This document shows, one piece after another, positions 1 through 6,620 of a DNA stretch of 12,128 nucleotides. The stretch is from an uncultured Clostridia bacterium (GTDB lineage: Bacteria > Bacillota > Clostridia > TANB77 > CAG-508), in contig CANRML010000030.1 in assembly GCA_947631725.1 (NCBI GenBank), positions 1 to 12,128 of the forward strand, in the 5' to 3' direction. The notes beneath the pieces were generated by a model, which was not told where the DNA came from, did not search any database, and saw only the letters and a program-made list of their open reading frames with translations. Each line of letters begins with the position of its first letter. Position 1 is the stretch's first letter. Position numbers and translations under genes: made by a program.

Positions 1-99
1 CATAGAAGAGGATTACCTGTAAGAGGACAAAGAACAAAAACAAATGCTAGAACAAGAAAAGGACCAAGAAAATTAGTTAGTAGAAGCAAGAAAGATTAA
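1..99 (+). CDS. rpsM: 30S ribosomal protein S13, C-terminal fragment
   Basis: The first 33 codons of the window, read in frame from base 1 to the TAA at 97-99, give a very basic tail starting [12 protein letters not shown]. This is the conserved C-terminal region of ribosomal protein S13, including the [15 protein letters not shown] motif that contacts 16S rRNA in the head of the small subunit. The start lies outside the window. The gene directly precedes rpsK, as expected for the alpha operon. The ribosome binding site of rpsK begins inside its stop codon, so the two are probably translationally coupled. Confidence 0.95.
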
Positions 100-115
100 G
101 GAGGGAATTTAGAAA

Positions 116-514
116 ATGGCAAATAAAAGTACAACAAGAAAGCCAGTTGCTAAAAGAAATAGAAAAAACATTGATAAAGGTGCAGCACATATTCATTCTA
201 CTTTCAACAACACAATTGTAACAATTACAGATACGCAAGGAAATACAATTTCATGGGGAAGTGCAGGAGAACTAGGATTCAAAGGTTCAAGAAAAAGCAC
301 ACCATATGCTGCTGGACAAGTAGCTGAAACAGCTGCAAAAGCTGCTATGGAACATGGATTAAAGACAGTAGAAGTATATGTAAAAGGACCAGGTGCAGGA
401 AGAGAAGCTGCAATTAGAGCTTTACAAACAGCTGGTTTAGAATTAAGCAGTATCAAAGATGTAACACCAATACCACACAATGGATGTAGACCACCAAAAA
501 GAAGAAGGGTGTAG
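116..514 (+). CDS. rpsK: 30S ribosomal protein S11
   Basis: This 132-residue protein has the normal length for bacterial S11, a component of the 30S platform that contacts 16S rRNA near the E site and mRNA exit. The core H-I-H-S-T-F-N-N-T-I-V-T, the G-F-K-G-S-R-K-S-T-P-Y-A-A segment and the C-terminal tail P-H-N-G-C-R-P-P-K-R-R-R-V are all present. The ATG is preceded by AAGGAGGG (98-105) with about 10 bases of spacing. It lies between rpsM and rpsD in the conserved order. No in-frame CGG codon occurs. Confidence 0.98.
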   Translation: MANKSTTRKPVAKRNRKNIDKGAAHIHSTFNNTIVTITDTQGNTISWGSAGELGFKGSRKSTPYAAGQVAETAAKAAMEHGLKTVEVYVKGPGAGREAAIRALQTAGLELSSIKDVTPIPHNGCRPPKRRRV

Positions 515-530
515 AAAGGAGTAAGAAATA

Positions 531-1157
531 ATGGCAAGATATAAAGATGAACAATGCCGTATTTGTCGTAGAGAAGGACAAAAATTGTTCTTAAAAGGAA
601 CAAGATGTTATTCAGACAAATGTAGTATCTCAAGAAGAAATTATGCACCAGGACAACATGGACAAAAGAGAGCAAAACTATCTGAATACGGAACACAATT
701 AAGAGAAAAACAAAAAACAAAATCATATTATGGAGTTGGAGAAAGACAATTTAGAAAATACTTTGAAATGGCTTCAAATAAAAAAGGCGTAACAGGTGAA
801 TTATTACTACAAATATTAGAAAGTAGATTAGACAATGTTGTATATAGATTAGGATTTGGAGCTTCTAGAGCACAAGCAAGACAATTTGTTAATCATGGAC
901 AATTTGAAGTAAATGGTAAAAAAGTTGATGTACCATCATACTTAGTAAAATCTGGAGATATCATAACAGTTAGAGAAAATAAAAAAGAAAACAGCACATT
1001 AAAAATTAATGCAGAAGAAACAGCATCTAGACCAGTACCAGCATGGTTGGAAAAAGACAGCGAAAAATTAAGTGGTAAAGTAGTAAGATTGGCAGCAAGA
1101 GAAGATATCGACCTACCAATAGAAGAACACTTAATCGTAGAGCTATACTCAAAATAA
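531..1157 (+). CDS. rpsD: 30S ribosomal protein S4 (zinc-binding, C+ type)
   Basis: The 208-residue product is S4, a primary 16S rRNA binding protein of the 30S body that nucleates assembly and can act in translational feedback. Cysteines at 9, 12, 26 and 31 form the C-x2-C...C-x4-C pattern of the zinc-binding C+ form of S4. An S4 RNA-binding domain follows from about residue 95 (L-E-S-R-L-D-N-V-V-Y-R-L-G-F), and the protein ends with a typical H-L-I-V-E-L-Y-S-K. The start is the ATG at 531 after GAAAGGAG, which overlaps the rpsK stop. Arg codons CGT at 558 and 567 are read normally, which matters for comparison with CGG elsewhere. Confidence 0.98.
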   Translation: MARYKDEQCRICRREGQKLFLKGTRCYSDKCSISRRNYAPGQHGQKRAKLSEYGTQLREKQKTKSYYGVGERQFRKYFEMASNKKGVTGELLLQILESRLDNVVYRLGFGASRAQARQFVNHGQFEVNGKKVDVPSYLVKSGDIITVRENKKENSTLKINAEETASRPVPAWLEKDSEKLSGKVVRLAAREDIDLPIEEHLIVELYSK

Positions 1158-1176
1158 TAGTGTTTAGGAGGTAAAA

Positions 1177-2124
1177 ATGATAGAATTTGAAAAGCCAAAT
1201 ATCGAATGTCTAGAAATCAGTGAAGAAAATAATTATGCAAAATTTGTATGTGAACCATTAGAAAGAGGATATGGAGTAACAATAGGAAATTCTTTAAGAA
1301 GAATTTTACTTTCATCACTACCAGGTACAGCCATCACAAGTGTAAAAATTGATGGAGTATTACATGAATTCTCTACAATTCCAAATGTTGTAGAAGATGT
1401 ACCTGAAATTATAGTCAATTTAAAAAATGTTAGATTAAAATCTGACGATATACAAGAAAAAATATTAAGAATTGATGTTAAAGGTGAAGGAGAAGTTACA
1501 GCAGCAGATATAGTAACAGATGGAACAGTAGAAGTACTAAATCCAGAATTACATATTGCAACTGTATCAGAAGGTGGACATTTAAAAATGGAAATGACAG
1601 CAGACAAAGGAAGAGGATACAATTCAGCAGAAAAAAATAAAAGACCAGACCAAGACATTTCTGTATTACCAATCGATTCCATCTATACACCAGTAAAAAA
1701 AGTAAATTATCAAGTAGAAAATACAAGAGTAGGACAAATGGTAGATTATGATAAACTTGTCATAGAAGTATGGACTGATGGTAGTCTTAAAGCACATGAA
1801 GCATTAAGCTTAGCTGCTAAAGTTATGACAGGACATTTAGAGTTATTTATCGATTTATCTGAAACAACAAAAAATACACAAGTTATGATTGAAAAAGAAG
1901 AAGCAAAGAAGGAAAAAGTTTTAGAAATGTCAATCGAAGAACTTGAATTATCAGTAAGATCATTTAACTGTTTAAAAAGAGCTGGAATTGGAACTGTTGA
2001 AGATTTAATCAACAAAACAGAATCAGATATGATGAAAGTTAGAAATTTAGGTAAGAAATCTTTTGACGAAGTAACAGCAAAATTACATTCATTAGGATTG
2101 GATTTTGCCAAAGAAGACGAATAA
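1177..2124 (+). CDS. rpoA: DNA-directed RNA polymerase subunit alpha
   Basis: This 315-residue protein is RNA polymerase alpha. The N-terminal domain (about 1-230) carries the assembly motif G-Y-G-V-T-I-G-N-S-L-R-R-I-L-L-S-S-L-P-G, used for dimerisation and binding beta and beta'. After an acidic/lysine-rich linker, the C-terminal domain (about 248-315) has S-V-R-S-F-N-C-L-K-R-A-G-I. R261 there corresponds to the UP-element-binding arginine of E. coli (R265). Length and domain order are normal. The ATG follows TTAGGAGG (1164-1171) at good spacing, 19 bases after rpsD. Confidence 0.98.
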   Translation: MIEFEKPNIECLEISEENNYAKFVCEPLERGYGVTIGNSLRRILLSSLPGTAITSVKIDGVLHEFSTIPNVVEDVPEIIVNLKNVRLKSDDIQEKILRIDVKGEGEVTAADIVTDGTVEVLNPELHIATVSEGGHLKMEMTADKGRGYNSAEKNKRPDQDISVLPIDSIYTPVKKVNYQVENTRVGQMVDYDKLVIEVWTDGSLKAHEALSLAAKVMTGHLELFIDLSETTKNTQVMIEKEEAKKEKVLEMSIEELELSVRSFNCLKRAGIGTVEDLINKTESDMMKVRNLGKKSFDEVTAKLHSLGLDFAKEDE

Positions 2125-2141
2125 AAAGGAGGGTGAAACAA

Positions 2142-2669
2142 TTGGCAACAAATAGAAAGCTAGGAAGAACTACAGATATTAGAAAATCTATGCTAAAGAA
2201 TTTAGCAACTGATGTAATTGTTTATGGTAAAGTAGAAACAACTGAAATGAGAGCAAAAGAAGTTAAATCAATAGTAGATAGCCTAATATCATTAGCAATA
2301 AAAGAAAAAGACAACTTTGAAGAAATTGAAGTAACAATTAAAAAAGCAAAACTTGATTCAAAAGGAAATAAAGTAACAGAACTAGTTAAAAGCAAAAACG
2401 GAAAAGAATACTTAAAAGTTGTAAAAGAAGAAGTTAAAGAAAAAAGACAAAAAGATATGCCAACAAGATTAAATGCAAGAAGAAAAATGATGAGAAAACT
2501 AAACAAAATTAAAGATAGCAAAGGAAATAACATAGATGTACCAGCAAAATTATTTAATGAAATAGCACCAAAATATGCAGGTAAAAATGCAGGAGGATAT
2601 ACAAGAATTATAAAAGCTGGACCTAGAAAAGGCGATGGAGCAGAAGTAGCTATTTTACAATTAGTATAG
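2142..2669 (+). CDS. rplQ: 50S ribosomal protein L17, long clostridial form
   Basis: L17 is a 50S protein near the exit tunnel. Conserved ends are present: R-K-L-G-R-T-x-x-x-R at the start and G-G-Y-T-R-I-I-K-x-G-P-R-K-G-D-G-A at the end. From the start chosen here it has 175 residues against about 113-125 in most bacteria. The extra ~55 residues form a Lys/Glu-rich insert in the middle (about residues 55-110), as I recall for L17 of many Clostridia. A GTG at 2133 is also open, but it abuts the ribosome binding site AAGGAGGG (2125-2132). The TTG at 2142 has proper spacing and gives the usual M-A-T-N-R-K-L-G-R, so TTG is preferred. Confidence 0.93.
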   Translation: MATNRKLGRTTDIRKSMLKNLATDVIVYGKVETTEMRAKEVKSIVDSLISLAIKEKDNFEEIEVTIKKAKLDSKGNKVTELVKSKNGKEYLKVVKEEVKEKRQKDMPTRLNARRKMMRKLNKIKDSKGNNIDVPAKLFNEIAPKYAGKNAGGYTRIIKAGPRKGDGAEVAILQLV

Positions 2670-2676
2670 TAAATAG

Positions 2677-2708
2677 AAGCGGGGAGGAAACTTCCTGTTT
2701 TTATTTTT
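2677..2708 (+). terminator. Intrinsic terminator of the ribosomal protein/rpoA operon
   Basis: Bases 2677-2686 pair with 2691-2700 around a GAAA tetraloop (2687-2690). This gives a 10-bp stem including three G-U pairs, which can extend further through AT pairs, and it runs into a T-rich tract (2698-2708). It starts just after the rplQ stop. Confidence 0.85.
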
Positions 2709-2735
2709 CTAAATCACATAAAAATATTTTCTTCA

Positions 2736-2741
2736 TATAAT
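2736..2741 (+). promoter_or_regulatory. Possible sigma-A -10 box before the glycosyltransferase-like gene
   Basis: A perfect TATAAT lies at 2736-2741, after the operon terminator and 22 bases before the next start. The -35 position (2713-2718, ATCACA) matches TTGACA only weakly, so the promoter is plausible rather than certain. Confidence 0.5.
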
Positions 2742-2763
2742 AAGAACATAGGAGGGAAGAAAT

Positions 2764-3118
2764 ATGCTAGAATTTGTAGTAAACACAGTATTCTGGACAT
2801 TAGCCTTTTATGGATTATTTGAAATAGTAAAAAATATTATATACATATCAACATATACACGGGATGAAAACTGACGGAATATATGTTATTGTAGCAGTAA
2901 AAAATCAGGAAGATAAAATCGAAGGATTTTTACGTACAATGTTATTCAAAATATTATATGGAAGAGAAGAATATTTTAAAAATGTAATTATAGCAGATTT
3001 AGAATCAACAGATAATACAAGAGAAATTGTAAAAACACTATCTAAAGACTATGATGTTTTAAAAGTAACAAGTTGGAAGGAGTGCAAAGAAATTATGGAC
3101 AATGTTGATGAAAGTTAA
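2764..3118 (+). CDS. Small membrane-anchored glycosyltransferase family 2-like protein, read through a +1 shift
   Basis: Read as 2764-2859 joined to 2861-3118, this is one 117-residue protein. Residues about 4-30 form a hydrophobic segment (T-V-F-W-T-L-A-F-Y-G-L-F-E-I-V), probably one membrane helix. From about residue 37 there is a GT-A-like start: G-I-Y-V-I-V-A-V-K-N-Q-E-D-K-I-E-G-F-L-R, then N-V-I-I-A-D-L-E-S-T-D-N-T-R, matching the first nucleotide-binding strands of family 2 glycosyltransferases. The catalytic second half is absent, so enzyme activity is doubtful. A good ribosome binding site (AGGAGGG, 2750-2756) serves the ATG at 2764. Without the shift at the in-frame CGG (2860-2862) translation stops after 36 residues. 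The ATG at 2864 lacks a ribosome binding site and would lose the membrane helix, so two separate genes are less likely. The function is unknown. Confidence 0.7.
2860..2862 (+). promoter_or_regulatory. CGG +1 frameshift site 1
   Basis: The in-frame codons are ACA-CGG-GAT, with a stop (TGA, 2872-2874) four codons on. Skipping C2860 gives ACA-GGG-ATG-AAA-ACT-GAC-GGA and joins the membrane helix to the glycosyltransferase-like part. The restored residue is Gly33. Confidence 0.75.
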
Positions 3119-3136
3119 AAATTTTTATAAAAGCAA

Positions 3137-3165
3137 TAGAAATATAAGAAAAAGCGTGGTATAAT
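3137..3165 (+). promoter_or_regulatory. Extended -10 promoter for the nucleotidyltransferase-recD2-comF operon
   Basis: TATAAT at 3160-3165 is preceded by TG one base upstream (3157-3158), forming an extended -10 element. At 17-bp spacing the -35 hexamer is TAGAAA (3137-3142), 4 of 6 matches to TTGACA. It lies 23 bases before the next ATG. Confidence 0.65.
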
Positions 3166-3188
3166 AACAAAAAAGGAGTGCGGAAATT

Positions 3189-3671
3189 ATGCCACAAAAA
3201 AAAATAGGATTTACTATTGGAAAATTTGCACCTTTGCATAAAGGACATCAATATTTAATTGAAACAGCAATTAAAGAAATGGATGAATTTATTATAGTAA
3301 TTTATGAAACAAAAAAAATAGAAATACCAATAGAAAAAAGAGCTAATTGGATAAAAATGTTATATCCAAATGTAAAAATAATATATGCATATAATCCACC
3401 AGATCAATATGGCTTAGATGAAGAAAGTGTAAAAATCCAAATGGAATATTTAGAAAAATATATAAAACCATATAAAGTCACTCACTTCTATAACAGTGAG
3501 CCATATGGAGAAAAAGTAGCCAAATATTTAGGTATAATAGACAGAAAAATAGATACCCAAAGAATTAAATTTCCAATATCAGCAACACATATTAGGAAGG
3601 AATTAGAAAAATATAAAGAAAATTTACCAGAAGAAGTATATATAGACTGTAAAGAAGCACTTAATAAATAG
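3189..3671 (+). CDS. NadR-like nicotinamide-nucleotide adenylyltransferase family protein
   Basis: This 160-residue soluble protein belongs to the HxGH nucleotidyltransferase superfamily. G-K-F-A-P-L-H-K-G-H (residues 11-20) contains the catalytic HxGH motif (H17, H20), and I-S-A-T-H-I-R (130-136) is the ISSTxxR-type motif binding the ATP phosphates. The G-K/T-F-A-P-L-H-K-G-H spelling and the Y-N-S-E-P-Y-G-E-K-V-A segment resemble the N-terminal NMN adenylyltransferase domain of NadR (NMN + ATP to NAD+). The NadR DNA-binding and ribosylnicotinamide kinase domains are absent. The substrate is inferred; a related cytidylyltransferase role is possible. The ATG follows AAAAGGAG. The gene ends 14 bases before recD2, suggesting cotranscription. 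Confidence 0.82.
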   Translation: MPQKKIGFTIGKFAPLHKGHQYLIETAIKEMDEFIIVIYETKKIEIPIEKRANWIKMLYPNVKIIYAYNPPDQYGLDEESVKIQMEYLEKYIKPYKVTHFYNSEPYGEKVAKYLGIIDRKIDTQRIKFPISATHIRKELEKYKENLPEEVYIDCKEALNK

Positions 3672-3685
3672 AAGGAGAGAAAAAC

Positions 3686-5904
3686 TTGGAGCTAATAGGG
3701 GAAGTAGAAGATATAATATATCAAAATGAAGTAAATAGCTATACAATTGCTAGATTTGAAACAGAAGATGAAGAAACTACAATTGTAGGCTATCTTCCTT
3801 TTGTATCAAAAGGCGATAGTTTAGAAGTAATAGGAAACTATGTAGAACACAAAGAATATGGAATACAGTTTAAAGTTACAACATTTGAAAAACTAATGCC
3901 ACAAACAGAAACAGCAATAAAAAAATATCTTGCAAGTGGAAACATAAAAGGAATAGGAGAAGCAACAGCAAAAAGGATTGTTCAAAAATTCGGTGAAAAC
4001 ACGATTAATGTTATAAAATATGACCCAATTAGATTAGCTGAAATTAAAGGAATCACAGAAGAAAAAGCAAGAATAATATCAGAAAGCTTTAATGAAACAC
4101 AGGAAATGTGGAAAATTGTAGGATTTTTAGAAAAATTTAATATTAGTGCAGAACATGCAAAAAAAGTATATGAAAAATTAGGAGCAGACAGTATACAAAA
4201 AATAGAAGAAAATCCATATTTGCTTATTGATATAGCTAGAGGAGTAGATTTTAGACAAATTGACCAAATGGCAATGAAAATAGGGATTAACCCAGATAAT
4301 GAAAAAAGAGTACAAACAGGAATAAAATATGCATTAATTAGAACAACATATAACGGACATAGTTGTACATTAAAAGAAAATTTATTAGAATTTGTAAGAA
4401 ACTTGTTAGAAGTTAGTACAGAAAATATAGAGGACAACCTTATTAACTTAAAAGTAAATGGAGAAATTGTAATAGAAAAAAGAGGAAAAGAAGAGTGGGT
4501 TTATCTAACAAGCTTTTATAAAACAGAAGAAGAAATTGCTTTTAGGATAAATTATCTACAAAATAGTAAAAATGTAAAAGAAATAAAAAATATTGATTCA
4601 CAATTAAAAAAGATAGAAAAAAATTCAAGTATTGAATTATCTGAAAAACAAAAAGAAGCGATAAAAGCAATAAATGAGCATAATGTACTAATTATTACAG
4701 GAGGACCAGGAACAGGAAAAACAACAATTATTAAAACAATAATAGAACTATATCAATCAAAAGGAAAAAAAGTAGTATTAACTGCACCAACAGGTAGAGC
4801 TGCCAAAAAAATGACTGAAAGCACAGGAGAAGAAGCATCTACTTTACATAGACTACTATGTATTGGCAAATTAGATGATGAAGGAATATATAGCAAAGAC
4901 AATAACTATGAAGGAGCACCAATAGATGCAGATGTTGTAGTAGTTGACGAATTATCAATGGTAGATATGTTTTTAATGAATTGTTTATTAAAATGTCTAT
5001 ATAAAGGAACAAAATTGATTTTAGTAGGAGATGTAGACCAATTACCTTCAGTAGGACCAGGCTCAGTATTAAAAGACTTAATAAATAGTGAGAAAATTGA
5101 AACAGTTTATTTAGACAAAATATTTAGACAAGCTGCAAAAAGTAAAATTATCTTAAATGCACATAGAGTAAACAAAGGAGAAAGTTTTTTAAGTAAAGAT
5201 GATATTGCAAATGAAATAGACCAAGACTTTTTCTATATCACACCAAAAAGCCAAGAAGAAATTCTAAAAGAAGTTATAAGTTTATGTACAGGAAGATTAC
5301 AAAAATTTGGAGACTATGACTTTTTTCAAAACATACAGGTTATTACACCAACAAAAAAAGGTATGCTAGGAACAAAAGAACTTAATAAAGAATTACAAGC
5401 ATATCTAAATCCAAATGTATATGGATTACCAGAAAAATCATATTCAGGAGCAATTTATAGAAAACGGAGACCGTATAATGCAAATAAAAAACAACTATGA
5501 CATTACTTGGGAAAGACAAGAAGAATATGGAGAAAAAGAATTTGGATGTGGTATATTTAATGGTGAAATAGGGACAATTACAAATATTGATGAACAAGAA
5601 AAAGTAATAGAAGTTAAATTTGATGACCAAAAAGAAGTAAATTATGAGTTTTCAGAATTGGACCAAATTGAGCACAGTTATGCAATTACAATACATAAAT
5701 CACAGCGGAAGTGAATTTGATGTTGTAATTTTAGTAGTTCCACAAGCAGCACCAATGTTATTAACTAGAAACTTGCTATATACAGGTATAACAAGAGCTA
5801 AAAAACTTCTTATAATAATAGGAATAGAAAATGTTGTTGAATATATGATACAAAATGTAGACAGCAAAAAACGTAATACAGGGCTTGAATATAAGCTAGA
5901 ATAA
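3686..5904 (+). CDS. recD2: RecD2-type SF1B DNA helicase, read through two +1 shifts
   Basis: Read as 3686-5464, 5466-5705 and 5707-5904, this gives 738 residues, the usual size for clostridial RecD2, a 5'-3' DNA helicase of repair and replication-fork maintenance. In order: an N-terminal OB-like domain (E-V-E-D-I-I-Y-Q-N-E-V-N-S-Y-T), helix-hairpin-helix repeats (about 95-170), Walker A G-G-P-G-T-G-K-T (339-346), Walker B V-V-D-E-L-S-M-V-D (D421, E422), G-D-V-D-Q-L-P-S-V-G, then after the first shift G-D-R-I-M-Q-I-K-N-N-Y-D (594-605). After the second shift come motif V T-I-H-K-S-Q-G-S-E-F-D (668-678) and motif VI L-Y-T-G-I-T-R-A-K with arginine finger R703. The start is TTG 3686 behind AAGGAG. 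Without the shifts the product stops at 604 or 675 residues and lacks motifs V and VI. Gene decay is the alternative, but nothing else in the gene is damaged. Confidence 0.9.
5465..5467 (+). promoter_or_regulatory. CGG +1 frameshift site 2 (recD2)
   Basis: The in-frame codons are AGA-AAA-CGG-AGA. Skipping C5465 gives AGA-AAA-GGA-GAC-CGT, that is R-K-G-D-R, the conserved G-D-R of RecD2-family helicases, with exact spacing. The zero frame ends 12 codons later (TGA 5498-5500). Removing one A of the preceding AAAA run would restore frame equally well, so this site alone does not single out the C; the other three sites do. Confidence 0.82.
5706..5708 (+). promoter_or_regulatory. CGG +1 frameshift site 3 (recD2 motif V)
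   Basis: The in-frame codons are TCA-CAG-CGG-AAG-TGA, so the stop is two codons after CGG. Skipping C5706 gives TCA-CAG-GGA-AGT-GAA-TTT-GAT, S-Q-G-S-E-F-D, which is helicase motif V. Its glycine is near-invariant in RecD/UvrD-type helicases. Removing the C is the single-base change that keeps both the Q and the G of the motif. Confidence 0.87.
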
Positions 5905-5935
5905 AACCATTTGAGGATTTATCCTCAAATGGTTT
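5904..5935 (+). terminator. Perfect 14-bp hairpin between recD2 and comF, possible partial terminator
   Basis: Bases 5904-5917 pair perfectly with 5922-5935 around the loop TTTA. The 5' arm starts in the last base of the recD2 stop codon. The 3' side ends TTT followed by AAAAAC, so there is no proper U-tract on this strand. It may attenuate readthrough into comF or protect a transcript end rather than terminate fully. Confidence 0.55.
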
Positions 5936-5955
5936 AAAAACAAGAAAGGAAATAA

Positions 5956-6603
5956 ATGTTAGAACTAATACAAAATGTAATTTATCCACCAAAATGTGGA
6001 ATATGTGGAAAACTAAATAGCAAATATCTATGTAGAAAATGTAAAAAGAAACTAGAAAGATATGCAATATGTGAAATATTAGAAAATAGAAATCCATATA
6101 TTTTATTTGATGAACAAATATCAATTTTTTCATATAAATCTTTAATTCGAAATGAAATTTTATCATACAAATTCGGAGAAGCTTCATATTTATATAAAAC
6201 ATTTGTAAATTTTTTAATAAAAGATCAAAAAGTATTCCAAAAAATAAAAAGTTATGATATTATAATTCCAGTACCAATTAGTAAAAAAAGGAAAAAAGAA
6301 AGAGGATATAACCAAAGCTTGCTTATAGCAAAGGAAATATCAAAAAATACAAATATTGAAATAGTTAAAAATTGTTTATACAAAACAAAAAATACTATTG
6401 AACAAAGTAAACTAAACCGTGAAGAAAGAGAAAAAAACGCACAAAATGTATATGCAATAAAAAACGAGCAAATACTAGAAAATAAGAAAATATTGTTGAT
6501 AGATGATATTTTAACAACAGGAAATACATTAAATTCTTGTAGTAAAGAATTAAAAAAGGGAAAACCAAAAAAAATAGGAGTATTGGTACTAGCAAAGGAC
6601 TAA
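5956..6603 (+). CDS. comF: ComF-family phosphoribosyltransferase-like protein
   Basis: The 215-residue protein matches the ComF family, linked to natural DNA uptake in Bacillus and widespread in Clostridia. An N-terminal zinc ribbon has C14-x2-C17 and C26-x2-C29. A C-terminal type I phosphoribosyltransferase fold carries the PRPP-binding motif I-L-L-I-D-D-I-L-T-T-G-N-T (D183, D184, T187, T188, G189) and the upstream I-I-P-V-P-I-S...R-G-Y-N-Q-S signature. Length is typical. It uses one in-frame CGA (6148) as Arg. The ATG follows AGAAAGGA. It comes 51 bases after recD2 and 17 bases before the ATPase gene, so it is probably in the same operon. Confidence 0.9.
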   Translation: MLELIQNVIYPPKCGICGKLNSKYLCRKCKKKLERYAICEILENRNPYILFDEQISIFSYKSLIRNEILSYKFGEASYLYKTFVNFLIKDQKVFQKIKSYDIIIPVPISKKRKKERGYNQSLLIAKEISKNTNIEIVKNCLYKTKNTIEQSKLNREEREKNAQNVYAIKNEQILENKKILLIDDILTTGNTLNSCSKELKKGKPKKIGVLVLAKD

Positions 6604-6620
6604 ATAGAAAGGATAGAAAA

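Noticed and set aside
2133..2141. GTG at 2133 as the rplQ start
   Set aside because: It directly abuts the ribosome binding site. TTG at 2142 has proper spacing and gives the conserved L17 N-terminus.
3686..5904. recD2 as a pseudogene broken into three pieces
   Set aside because: Both breaks are the same in-frame CGG, all helicase motifs are intact in the joined frame, and the joined length is normal.
5644..5904. A separate small gene starting at the ATG at 5645-5647 region, and another at 5415
   Set aside because: Neither has a ribosome binding site, and their start regions overlap RecD2 coding in another frame. Only their C-terminal parts match RecD2.
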